Positions 1-10,874 of a stretch of 60,000 nucleotides of DNA are shown piece after piece. Position 1 is the first letter of the stretch. The number at the start of each line of letters is the position of its first letter. The DNA is from Membranipora membranacea (taxonomy: Eukaryota > Bryozoa > Gymnolaemata > Cheilostomatida > Membraniporidae), in NCBI GenBank assembly GCA_914767715.1, contig OU612066.1, forward strand, positions 31,224,283-31,284,282. Direction: 5' to 3'. A program made the position numbers and the translations under genes. The notes under the pieces were generated by a model, which saw nothing but the letters and a program-made list of their open reading frames with translations, searched no databases and was not told the DNA's origin.

Positions 1-430
1 AAGTTTTAGAGAATAATTGAGCTATTCTAGACAGTATGTAAGCTTGCCTTTCACTAATAGGAGTGATAGAGAAGCACGTTTATTTAATGAAACTCCAAGC
101 CTTAATCCTCTTTGTAGGGCTTGTGAATTGCTGTAACTATGCAATTGGTTTTTTTTGCGCTTGCGCAGTAATTTTTCTGTTGAATGATTGGTCAATCAAA
201 ATGGGTTAGTATGTAAGCTGTAATAAGTAATAAGCCTAATTCTATTTTCGCAATAGAAACCGGAAAAATTATGCACTGTTGACAAGAACTTTGATTACTG
301 ATATTCAGTTAATCCTGGGAAAAAAGCTGGTACTAAGTATTAAATCTTTGGCTTGACGCAACCATTGGTTAGTAGAATCTGTTTTTGCTAATTTATTATG
401 TATAACTCAGGTGGATTATGAAACTAATCT
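1..430 (-). promoter_or_regulatory. Promoter of an X-family gene lying off the left edge
   Basis: Read on the minus strand, this stretch matches the upstream regions of X4 (about 7960-8570) and X5 (about 55080-55510). It ends about 40 bases before the point where those genes place their first ATG, so the gene body lies outside the window. It keeps the bZIP-like word TTGACGCAA (353-361) and a CCAAT-type word (GATTGGTC near 185) found in the related promoters. Homology is seen directly; the promoter role is inferred from its position in each copy. Confidence 0.55.
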
Positions 431-3400
431 GTATTTGATTGAACCCCAGAAACTAAATCATTATCATGCAGCCCATTTATAAGGAAGCTACATCAAACAT
501 CTGTTAAAACTGAGTAGCTAATTAAATTGCTTGTATATTATGCTGAATGAATGCTCAGTTTTAAAATTAATTCCTGGACAAAGAAGAAACACATCTTTAA
601 CCCTGCAGGCTACCACAAAACAAAGTTGGTGTATGAAAAACCATCATTCATAGTTTCAAATCATTTCATGACTATTATCAGGTAGACCAATAACAGGATT
701 CCCATGTTTTATTCGAACGCAATCGATCTGTATAACAGTTACAGAGGACGCTTGGGCTATTCATAATAGCTAGATAAATTGGCAATCCTTGATTGTGGCG
801 AAAAATCTAGATTGGTAATCTTTAGCATTTTGCAAGTGGAAAATCAGGGGGTTTTCAATTAGAAGCAGCCAAAATCCCAATCTGAACGCTCACTCACTGA
901 GTGAGCGATACCTGCTAGGGCTCTCGCTTTCAGATCGGTCACTCAGTGATGGAACTATATATATTCTCAGTGAGTGATTTTAGGAGCGATTTTGTCTAAT
1001 TGAAAGACCAAGTGAGTGATAATTTTGAGCAATGTGATAGTGATAACATGCTTTAGTAATGCATTGCTCTTTCTTATTGAAATACCCCCCTGTCTGGTCA
1101 AAATAGCCAGTGTCTGTCTTATTCTGAACGAACCTAGTTTTCCACTAGCCCCACTACTCTCAGACCAGTGCAAATAAGATATTGACAATCATATGTGATA
1201 CCACACGCATTCAATTTTCTAGAATATTACGATATTATTCCAAACTACAGACATTTGTATCTGTCACAACCACTTCAATCAAGAATTATATGAACGATTG
1301 CAAAATATTCTTACAAGCATCTGCTAAACTCCATCCAGAATAAGCAGGCACTCAAAGAAGGGGAGTTTTTATTCAATTTTAACTTGTTTTGCATGAGTGA
1401 TACTGTGATGGTAAATATAATAAACTCAAAAAAACAACTGCTCAGTTTTCTTTGCTTGCTTGAATGCTAGTAGTTAAGTCTAACTCAATAGCACTATTGG
1501 TTCAATCTGAAGAGTAGCAATGTCTTGAACTGGATCACCTGGGCATTTCTGTCATTATCTGTACTTTTGGGTACTTTCACCAAGCAAATAATAGTGATAG
1601 AAAACAGAATGCCGATTTTGAAGGGCGTTTGGATGCGTTTAGTGTTGAAATTGCCATTAAATTTTGATTAACCTCTTAGTTTTATTCCTAACAACCATAG
1701 GCTACCATGAATAGGCGAACCTGACTGTGGTTTTTAACCAGTATTGAGAAAGGTTATGTCACCTGTAATCCTTTAAACAAAGGAATTCTCTACCCACAGC
1801 TAGGCCAGTTAGGCTGATTATAGGAGGGGATTATCTCAGAATTGACAGTCATATCCTTGTATTGACTGTCTTGGTTGGATAGTGTAAGTTCGCACAACGT
1901 TCCATCAGTGTATTTGTTTTATTGTTTGTACCATACAGTGAGGCCTTTTGAAGCAGGCAATCTGCTTCTATCCTGGTGGAAACATGCCACTATTGTAACA
2001 TATAAATTGATGAATGAATTAATTAATGAAATCCCCCAGTCATTTTAATGGTCTGTAAGAACTTTCATACAACATAGGTGACAACCCTTTCCGATTTGAA
2101 GGCAGTAGAATCATGATGATGACTAACCAAGCAGTGTTTATGTGTGGTTATGATGATAAGGATCTAAGACTCTGTTACTCTCAGAAATAATCTCTTAAAA
2201 CCATGATCAACAATTCTAAACTTGTTCAATGCAGTGGTCGGCTGAATTATGGTCAAATATAATTAGAGGACCTTAGTGTAACAAATGAAATTGAAGCATG
2301 ATAGTCATTTGAGAGAAAGTTTGGCTATTGTATTTAATGACAAATAATCTAGAGGATAGCTATGATCTTAAAACTGAATCTTGTATTTTTTTCTTGTTGA
2401 TAAAAGCTGCCTTACTTTCAAGGTAGTCTGAATGACCAATCCGAATATAAACATATTATATTCCATTGGAAAGCTGCCAAGCTACTGAATGTGAGACATG
2501 AACAAAAATTTGATTTGATGCCGTTGTGTCATTTTAATGGGGGAGCGTCGTAGAAAACGCTGTATGTTATGTAAAATCAAATGATGTGAAACTTGACGTT
2601 AGGTAATTGATTTCATCGTAATATATGGTTTTGATTGATGTATGAAAATTGAAGACTGTCTTATGAAGATATGTCATAAATATAATAATGAATGATTTTT
2701 GATAATTGGTGTAAATAAGTGAAATTCTAAGTGATTATTAAGAAATAATCAACTCTGAAACTGCTTTCAAGGTCAAGGTTGAATTATAGGTCAGGGGCTT
2801 TGCATGCTGTCATAAAGAGTTATGTTAGCAAGCGAACGGACAACACTGAGAATGACCCTTCAGAACAAAAGTCTCAATTGATATCTGTCTTTGTGGGTAT
2901 TGATTAAAGGTTCCTTTAGGCAGACTCTTTTACAGGCAAATTATTCCTTATAGTTGAATAAGTTCAAGGACATTGTCCTCTTACTATATATAAAATACTA
3001 AAAATCTAATATAGGGTCAATCTTGTGAAAGTACGTTCTAAAATATGTGCAGGGCTGAAGAAAAACTAAGGAATCTGAATGAATGACTGAAAAGCTAGAT
3101 ATCGATGTGAGGTCAAAAGCCTATAAAAGTGTCTAGGTTGAGGTTTCAGTGCATATCTATAACGCAAGCTAAAACTAGGTTTAGTTGTATCACCAAATTC
3201 TTTTCAACATAAAAAAATTGTGAAGATTGTTAAGAGAAAGGCTGAAAGTATTCCTGCCTAGTTTACTTTAATATGATTGTCTGTGTAACGCAGTTAAAAA
3301 TAAATTAATTCGAGAGAGTAGCACCCGATGTAATTTCTCAAACTTTGGTAGTTTCTGAGTGAAGAAACGTTGTGATATCAGCGTCTAGGTATAGTAATTG

Positions 3401-3437
3401 TGTCCATTGATTTGCAAGCAGTTTCACATACAATTTT
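431..3437. other. Gene-free stretch, left half of the X1 duplication
   Basis: No convincing coding exon seen. From about 480 onward it is a diverged direct copy of 35520-37684 (for example the shared stretch around 540-620 and 35560-35640). It holds a palindrome at 887-907 with nearby GAGTGA words, and one MITE-like copy near 1765-1900. The piece at 431-700 also appears inverted near 54780-55080. Confidence 0.6.
1765..1900 (+). repeat. MITE-like short repeat, diverged copy
   Basis: Carries the family hallmark, a variant of TAATCCTTCAAACAAAGG followed by an AGCTGATTATAGGAGGGGATTAT-type block. Best copies are at 12290-12600 and 57945-58260. Confidence 0.5.
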
Positions 3438-4514
3438 CTAAATATGATGACTGAAGTATTCCTGTCCTTGAAATTGAGTCTTCATTTCTATTGTAGAATC
3501 TGTGGTAGATGTTTCTTTTTGACATTGTGTTATACTCTCGCTACAAGGATTTGCAGGGGTCTGTCGGTAGAAGTCTCCAATAACGCCCATCTCAATTTCT
3601 ATGAACAAATATAATTGTCAGTTCAGCACTATATTGTGAAGCTTAAACTACCATGGATTATTTCTGCATTGCCTTGTTGCTTCGGAAATATATTTGAAAG
3701 GAGAGGATCTTGAAATTTTATCAAGCTTCCTACTTTGTTTGAGTACCAACTTATTGATACTATAGAGTACTTAACTGGTGCTGCTGGCTCTCGAAAACAA
3801 GTCAATGACAGAAATGCACTATACACCTCTTGGTTACTCTACGCATGCAAAGTTGAAAATTCGTCTACAATTAGGGAAAGTTTACTCAGAACGGGGCAGA
3901 AAATACATACCTCCGACTATACTGTCTGGTGATGTCTGCTTGTTACTCATCGCTGTCACTTTTTTCTTCATCCAACAAAGACAGGGAAGTACAATAGTTA
4001 GTATGATAGTGACAGCTACAACTACACATATGCCTATTATAGGGCCACTGCGAACTCCAACTAAAGTAACAAGAACATCAATTTAATCATAAATGACCAC
4101 GCTAAAATTAAGGATCTGATTTCATAATCTCCTTAGTCTTCAGCACTAAAACAGAGAGCTATATGTTTATTACCTATTTTGAAGGGAGGGGGGCTTAGCA
4201 TAATAAAAATGTTAGCTTTCAAACCAAAGTTTGAGTTAAAATTCCATCAGATAACAAACACTTCTTACCACGATTATTACCCCCATTTAAATGTTCAATC
4301 CGTTCTGTTACATCTGTTCCATTGATTTTGCCCTGCAATGAAATAATATTGATATGGCATTTCTTGTTCATTACCTAGTGCCGTTATTTTGATTATGACA
4401 TTTGTTGTAAATGCTATTATAAATAAGTGGATACGGTCGAGCTTACCTATTCTTTGTCAGCCCCCAGTTATTGATAATGGTCAGTCAACTCACCTGAAAT
4501 ATTCTAGTGTCCAT
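3438..4514 (-). CDS. X1: small single-pass membrane protein (131 aa model)
   Basis: Four exons on the minus strand: 4514-4494 (MDTRIFQ, then gtgagt), 4332-4269, 4060-3911 and 3598-3438. All have AG/GT borders and phases 0, 1, 1, and the total is 132 codons with stop. Exon 2 is a short polar juxtamembrane piece with an N-G-T glycosylation site. Exon 3 begins with VGVRSGPIIG and holds the membrane segment (CVVVAVTIILTIVLPCLC) followed by a KKK stop-transfer. Exon 4 encodes a tail of about 53 residues starting EIEMGVIG and containing DFYRQTP and QEYFSHHI at the end. There is no signal peptide, so the topology is probably N-out with about 35 extracellular residues. X3 (37685-39290) is a close copy with identical exon lengths. 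An open frame at 3629-3826 lies in the last intron and is probably not coding, because its copy near X3 contains stops. The family is unrecognised. Confidence 0.68.
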
Positions 4515-4900
4515 TCCAAATAGGAAAATAGGTCTCGGTCTCCAGACAGTATGTAGGCCTTCCCTTCTCTGATACAAGTGATCCAAATACCTGACTGGCA
4601 TCCTTTTATTTGATGCTAAACCAGAGGTATCCTAAATCCTCTTTAAGATATTGCGTTTTTGCAAGTATTTTTTACACTTGCCAAGGTTGTCACCTGTATG
4701 TGGATTGGTCCATATATATGAATATGATTGGCTGATGGGTGTTTCTTAATAATGATTTCTGTTTTTGCAGTTGACTCACTTACATCGGACTATGATGTTG
4801 ACAAGGATTTGTGGTCAGGTGGTTATCACTTAATCCTATGAACAATGGAAACTTTCGCGCATTAACACTTTGGTTTGACGCAAGACTTGTTATGCAAGTC
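4515..4900 (-). promoter_or_regulatory. X1 upstream region
   Basis: Shared with the X3 upstream region (39291-39700). It contains GATTGGTC and GATTGGCTG CCAAT-type words around 4705-4735 and the TTGACGCAA word at 4875-4883, about 365 bases before the ATG. The same word occurs at a similar distance in the other X1-, X3- and X4-type promoters. Confidence 0.5.
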
Positions 4901-6591
4901 TAAGGTGGATTCAAAGAGTGTAGTTTGTGTTTGAAAGTCTGAACCCATGTCCAAGATAGATAGTGCCTTTATACTTATTTTGGGATATCGACAGGGCAAT
5001 CAATCTTCAAAAGTTTCAAACATATTCATCAAGTTTGGTTCCACAAACCAAAATCTATGTAGCTTTGAAATGAAATTTTGATTGCACTGTTTAGAAATTA
5101 GCAGACTTGATAACAGAACTTTTCATTGCTGGAGGACAACCCTTGACCAATTATGTTTTTCCAATATCTGTGATTCTCCTTACAGGTTGCAGAGCAAATC
5201 AAAAATCCACCAGTGATAATCATCAGCTTTGAAGCAGAGAGAGAGAGGGAGCACACATTCTGGGGCCGATAGTACATATGCTGCACCATATATACTGCCG
5301 GAGTCGGTTACTGTTTATACCATTGGGCAAAATATTTTTTTAACTACATGAGAGGTGTGACAACACACCGTCAACTGCTGGTATCTTCAGTCTGAATCCA
5401 AAAGGACCTCTCATGTATGAATGGCGTTCCAGCCCAGTACCAGGACCAAATGACTGCCAGCAGCGGGAATGTTCCTAACCTCCGAGATTGCAAGTCCGAA
5501 GTCCCAACCATGAGACCACTCTGACTCTCTTATATATGTGTAATAAAATTGGATAAAATACTACATTATCTACACTTGTCACTGATTGCCTCAAATCATA
5601 ACAGGAAGACATTTTATGCAGGATTCATCAGAGACTGTAACATATTCTTGTCAACCAGCAAGCTCGATTGCTTGTCAGGAAACCAAAGAAATGAAAATTA
5701 ATTTTGTTTGTTAAAGAGGGAATATAAACAAATAAATCTTTAAAGGTATTTTTTAGTTTTTGTTGTACACAGGAACAATCTTGATTTGCAACAGAAAGAG
5801 TTTTCTAATTTTAATTTTATTTCCTATATAAGGCGTGCGATGCCATTCAAACGTATCCATGAATAAGAAACTTATGGGAACCATTCCCATAATGAATCAA
5901 CAACCTGGTCTAAACAAGCACAAAAATTGGTAAGGAAGGCATGTTCTTTGCATCAAAACAGGGGCTCACAAGGCTTGTGATGAACAGCACACTCACATCT
6001 GATTAGTTGTGTGTACTTTGGAGTTTTAATTTGTTGGTACTGCAAACAACATTGTTTAGCCTTGTTGATGCCCAAAACTCTGTGTAGATGAGAAAGTTGC
6101 AACAGACTGAATCCCAATTTGGTCGGCCTACGTGTGAACAAATTAGGTGGGTAACCCGCAATAGAGGAGTAGTAACACCCAGAACATCTAGCTTGTATTC
6201 TATATTTACCTGACCACATATTCACTTGAGTTTTGCTTGATACCTTAAACAAAACCACAGAGATTATGAAAATTTCAGTGCAAAGACAGCTGCCCCTGCC
6301 GTCTTACTGTAACATCCTTGACAAATAATGCAACCAATTTTTCCTTCTGCCCTATTGCAAAAATAATTTAGCAACGTAAGGCTGAGGTAATCCATATATA
6401 TCGACCAATCATAATATACATAGGATACTGTTTCTGCTAAAAAGCAAAAACTCACAGATTATAGGTGCAAACATCCTTTGCCGGCATTGTGTCGTATATA
6501 TTGATGCAAGCCAAATAATTTCTTTCATTCTAACTTGATCTTAGTAACACGTGTATGTACAGTCTCGCTCAACATTATTCAAATGTATACC
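4900..6591. other. Gene-free stretch before X2
   Basis: Holds one tRNA-like SINE fragment (about 5345-5531). A 101-codon open frame on the minus strand (5953-6258) has no features I recognise, no homologous copy in the window and no splice context, so I do not call it a gene. A GACCAATCA word near 6400 and a TATATATT near 6495 could belong to the X2 promoter. Confidence 0.5.
5345..5531 (-). repeat. tRNA-derived SINE-like element
   Basis: Read on the minus strand it has a tRNA-like 5' part: an A-box-like GTGGTCTCATGGTTGG, then GGACTTGCAATCTCGG (anticodon-arm-like) and a degenerate B box. The rest is non-tRNA body. Boundaries are approximate. Confidence 0.45.
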
Positions 6592-7667
6592 ATGGATGCA
6601 AAATTGTTACGGGTGAGCAAACCTACCCTAGTCACAAACAAGTAGTTAGAGAAAGTGTATACATTATTATTAGTTAGTACAACTCAGAACCCATGCTGTA
6701 TGAAAGTTAATTTCATAATTTTAATAATACTATGGAAGTACCCGTTGTTTAAGGGCAAGAATGGAAAAGAAATTGATGAAAACGTTGCTAAGAGTGCTAA
6801 AATAAGTAAGTAGTTTCAAAATTTTGTTTAGAAGGTTATGCTGCGACAGCTGCAGTCAAGGTCATTAATAAATAGGTGGCTTCGAATATGGGTGACAGAC
6901 AGCATTGGTGTATACGCGAATCCCTTACTTTCATTAAATCAAGATAAATATCTATATTTAATAAGATACATCTTATAAAACTTTAGATATTATAACCAAG
7001 CATCCAGGCAAGTTTTTAAAAGTTCAATATTATTTTGTCAATACATAATTATTAATACTATTGTAGCTCTTGCTCTCAAAATCAATTTCAGTTTAAGTAC
7101 TTTATTTCTTTTTAAGCTGCTACTGTTGTTGGTGTTTGTGGAGCGGTCATTATCGCGATCGGTCTCTCTGCCACCATCATCTATTTATACAAGAGAAAGC
7201 AAAGGATCGCACTGAAAAACAGCAAACAGATATCGCAAACCAAATTCAGAACTACACAAGGAATTTTGCATGGTAGGAACTATCAATCATTTTGAACTCT
7301 GTTTCATACCAGATAAATTATTCAAAGTCATTAGAAAGTAAGTTGGTTTAAATTGACCTCAAGTTTTTTTCTCTCATATATAGATATAGAACAAGGCATA
7401 AAATCCTTTGAAGATCAGTTGATTGATGATCATTATCACAGCAGTCGACAGACTCCTCAGGAACATGGGAGATATACACTGAGTTCACAGCACAACGAAA
7501 AAACAAATATGCAACCTGAAGCAGCTCAAGTTCTGCCCAGCCCAGACCAGGATGATGATATGTTACATTTAGCAGTTATTATTTGTGCTTTCAATGACTC
7601 ACTGATAAACAGAACTAAAGCTGATATCAATGGGACTCGTGACACCATAAGTCAGAGAAAAGGTTGA
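6592..7667 (+). CDS. X2: small single-pass membrane protein (170 aa model)
   Basis: Exons: 6592-6612 (MDAKLLR, then gtgagc), 6754-6805, 7117-7272 and 7384-7667; the phases 0, 1, 1 match X1, and the sum is 171 codons with stop. Exon 2 begins GKNGKEIDEN, like GKINGTDVTE in X1. Exon 3 carries the membrane segment (VVGVCGAVIIAIGLSATIIY) followed by KRKQR. The tail starts DIEQGIKSFEDQ and is polar and Q/H/S-rich, with HYHSS and RYTLSS tyrosines. No signal peptide is present, and the predicted outside part is about 25 residues. The last exon is an uninterrupted 284-base frame in phase with the model, which supports it. Function unknown. Its upstream region does not resemble the X1 or X4 promoters, so it is an older or separately placed member. 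Confidence 0.62.
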
Positions 7668-7959
7668 GGGTCACAAAGCGTACCAGAGTGGGTTTAGTAT
7701 TTGTGATGGACATCATTTTTCCAAATGTTTCCTTGTCATTGAGTTTTCAATAAGACAATCACAATAATCGTATTACCTTTACTGTCTGTAGTTCACACTT
7801 TTACCTGCCTTATTAGTTCACAGGTATACATGCATAGTTTACTAATTTTTCATTATCTGATTATTATATATGTATACATACATATTTATATATAGTTTTC
7901 ATTCTCAATCTGCAATTAGTTTTTTGAATATTTGATATACATGATAAGGATATAGTTTC
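7668..7959. other. Short spacer, X2 3' flank
   Basis: AT-rich with TATATA runs around 7866-7895. No exon seen. Confidence 0.5.
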
Positions 7960-8604
7960 AGCGATTCCATCAAATACAGATTACTTTAATAATCCACCTG
8001 AGTTTTACATAATAAATTAGCAAAAACAGTTTCTACAAACCAATGGTTGCGTCAAGCCAAAGATTATTTACTGGGGACCTGCTTTGTTCACAGCATTAAC
8101 TGGATACCATTAATCAAAGTTCTTATCAACAGTGCATAATTTTTCTACGTTTCCATTGCGAAAAATAGAATCGGACGTATTATTGGAAACAGCTCACGCT
8201 AATTCATATTGATTGACCAATCATTCAACAGAAAAAATTACTGTGCAAGTGAAAAAAAACACCAATTGCATAGTTACAGCAATTCACAAGCCCTACAAAG
8301 AGGATTAAGGCTGTCTGTGAAAGTGGTAAGCAAATGGCCAGAGCACTGTCTCATCAGTATTTTTTTCTATAGGACATAGAATGAGACGGGAACGCTGCAA
8401 ACACTAAAGAAGGAATATCTCAAATCGGCATAAGTGAGTTTGGTATGGCAATTTTTGTTTTGACAGGTGCATCAAATAAAAGGGTATACATCAGTGCTTC
8501 GATATCACTCCTCTTAGTGTAAGGCAAGCTTATATACTGTCTAGAATAGCTCAATTAATTCTCTTTTTCTTATAAAGGATACTGGTTGGTTCAAGGTGAA
8601 AAAT
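7960..8604 (+). promoter_or_regulatory. X4 upstream region, with an inserted piece
   Basis: Matches the X5 upstream region (about 55080-55544) and, inverted, window positions 1-430. The bZIP-like word is on the opposite strand (TTGCGTCAA, 8047-8055), and ATTGACCAATC lies near 8210. A piece of about 155 bases (8306-8466) interrupts the homology and holds a stray exon copy, listed separately. Confidence 0.55.
8306..8466 (+). pseudogene. Stray copy of X-family exon 2 inside the X4 promoter
   Basis: This piece matches X4 exon 2 (8911-8980) and X5 exon 2 with their flanks: the TGTCTCATCAGTATT lead, the acceptor CTATAG, an exon-like 8374-8443 and the donor GTATGG. It carries an in-frame TGA where X4 has CGA. 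The X5 promoter and the left-edge promoter lack it, so it was inserted or converted here. It is broken as a coding exon. Confidence 0.6.
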
Positions 8605-10557
8605 ATGAACCAGGGGACAATTATGAATCAGGTGAGTGTACTTATCATGTTTGGCGACAGAGCTGATAAAATTATGGTTGATAAATTAGAACACAAGTAT
8701 GCTGCACATTATTTGTAGTTAGAGTATCATAAAGAGAAATAATAATTTTTGCTTACATAATTATAATACACACTGCAATATAATCTATGGATACAGGTAA
8801 TTTGTAACTGATGTCATCGATTTATGACAGCTTGTTAGCGTTTCCTCCAGGAAATCAAATGTCTGGAAAAATAACAAGAGCCCTATCTCATTAGTTTCAA
8901 TTTATATTAGGAGATGGACCGAGCAGGGAATGCTGCAAATACTGATAAAGGAATATCTCAATTCGGCATAAGCGAGTTTGGTATGGTAATCTTTGTTTTG
9001 AGAGGAAGTAGCTTTGTGGGATTCCGGGTTATGGAGTCACCACATTAACTCTCTGCTACTGAGATCTGTGCTCATGAGGTCGGCATGATGATTCTCACTA
9101 TGTGACACTGACTTATTTAGATGTGATCTCATGTGATGCAAGATTAAACACTTGACTCAAGAGCATGCCTTTTAATTCTTATCAAGTTTAAAATCAAACA
9201 CAATTCAACTTAACAATACATGTCTGATTTCAACAAGTTATTCTTTCTAGTAGATGAGGCCATGCATGCTCAATTTAATTCATTTAACTAAATTAGTTGA
9301 TGATACAAATAATCCAACCAAGTGTTATACTGTGCCATTATCAAATAATAAGGCAAGGTCTATTTCCCTATAAATATCACTAATGTAAATAAAAATATTA
9401 TGATAAAAACTGTGAAACTTCCATGACTAAAAACTGACCTGTCTCCAAATGAAGTTGCAAACAAAGAGAAGCTGCATGTCGACCAGATGGTCGCCAAACA
9501 GATCAATTCCTTTTCCATTGGTGAACCATGCTCTTATATAGCATGGTTCCAGCGACATTAAAAAACTGCTGACGCTCATCAGTAAACAAACACAAGAAAA
9601 ACAACAAAACACATCTGCCCCAAGTGTGTGTTGATCGGTCCCAAGAGTGGGTGCAGATATTAAAATTAGCACTTTGATTTAATTCAGTTGCCTTTGATTG
9701 ATGTTCACTTTGATTCAGTTAACTTTGATCGAGGTTAAATGTCCTGTCTGTTACTAGTGTGTCCTCGAGTTGAGTTTGAGTGTACTGATGATGATGCTGG
9801 CTAAAAGATTGGATGTTGTTATTGTGTCTGATGTTGGTATAGAAAATTCTCCTGTTTGCTGCTGTAGATGTGACAGCTTGAGCGGCCTGATATGAAATAA
9901 AAGCAGGCAGGATTTAACCTACAGTCTGACAGTTTCCTCTGACAACTTAAAATAACCCGGTTTCTTCCAGCATGACATCTTGGTAATTTCATTCGGATTT
10001 TTGTTTTAGTTGGCATTATCGTTGGAGCAGGTGAAGCTGTTATTGTTAGTATGGGTATTATACTGCTCTGTTTATACATGAGGCAGCGAAGAGCGGCAGC
10101 AATGGATGACAAACACACTCCAACACCGCAGCCAAATATTTATGACTCAGAAGCTACCATAATATACTCAAATGCTGCAAATGGCTTCAGAATGAGACAA
10201 ATGTCTGGGCCAGATGCTAGCCGAACGGATAGGCAAACAGCTAGCCGAACGACTAGCCATTCAACTAACCAAACAGCTAACCAAACAGCTAGCCAAACCA
10301 CTAGCCAAACGACTAGCCCAACATATGAGAATAGAGATGAGCCTCTTTACCAGAATGATCACGTTAGCACTGCAACAAATTCAATGGTGATACATGCCCA
10401 AGTTGTCCAAAGTGTACCGGTCGAAACAACAATCTCTGAAAATCAGCCAACCACTATCTCAACTCTGTATATGTCTATATGTGCAAACATGAGCACAGGG
10501 TACGTACATGTGATGGAAATACTCTCCCTCCTACTTACAAACGATGGTGATTCATGA
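8605..10557 (+). CDS. X4: small membrane protein with ITAM-like tail (214 aa model)
   Basis: Exons: 8605-8631 (MNQGTIMNQ, then gtgagt), 8911-8980 and 10010-10557; phases 0 and 1, 215 codons with stop. Exon 2 gives a short polar stem. Exon 3 opens with the membrane segment (GIIVGAGEAVIVSMGIILLC, with a Glu near its outer end), then RQRR and a tail of about 150 residues with no further intron. The tail has a Y-S-N site (10165-10173), a T/S/Q/N-rich repeat zone (units like TASQT), Y-E-N and Y-Q-N sites, and near the C-terminus YMSI (10468-10479) and YVHV (10501-10512), seven residues apart, an ITAM-like spacing. There is no signal peptide. The post-membrane part (AAAMDDKHTPTPQ) resembles TAMSNKQTSP of X1 and X3, which ties the subfamilies together. 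Intron 2 holds an LTR-like insertion absent from X5. A poly(A) signal lies at 10869-10874. Confidence 0.68.
9015..9875. mobile_element. Probable solo LTR in X4 intron 2
   Basis: X5 intron 2 is only about 165 bases long, while X4 has 1029; this block accounts for the difference. It starts TGTGGG, ends GTGACA and is bordered by GCTT at 9011-9014 and 9876-9879, a likely target-site duplication. An internal hairpin (9523-9549, 10-bp arms GAACCATGCT/AGCATGGTTC) contains TTATATA. No coding sequence seen. The four-base duplication is short, so the exact ends are uncertain. Confidence 0.5.
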
Positions 10558-10868
10558 AATTTGTTGTATATTCATTAGATCTACCAACTACTACTTATTA
10601 GAAATACCAGTTAAAACCAGATATTTGACATGATTGTATTTCTCAAATCAGTCTTGTACGTTTCAAAGCCTATCCCTCCCTGATAATAGGACATTTCCAA
10701 CATACACATTATTCTGATGTTACCAATGTTTTGCTGTTTACCTACTGGGCCTGCCAAAGTCAGCAATATATTTTTTTTTGTATATATAGTATATGAATTT
10801 GTATTTTAATTATTCAGGCAGAGCCTGGCTATGTTATTCGATTTTGATACTTTATTTTATTACATAGA

Positions 10869-10874
10869 AATAAA
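10869..10874 (+). promoter_or_regulatory. Poly(A) signal of X4
   Basis: AATAAA about 310 bases after the stop, inside a block conserved at the same distance after X5 (57032-57037). Confidence 0.45.

Noticed and set aside
3629-3826. 65-codon minus-strand frame as the X1 tail
   Set aside because: The aligned copy in X3 has stops in this frame, and a better tail exon (3598-3438) with proper acceptor, phase and the DIE/EIE start lies just downstream.
5953-6258. 101-codon minus-strand frame
   Set aside because: No recognisable features, no second copy, no splice or promoter evidence.
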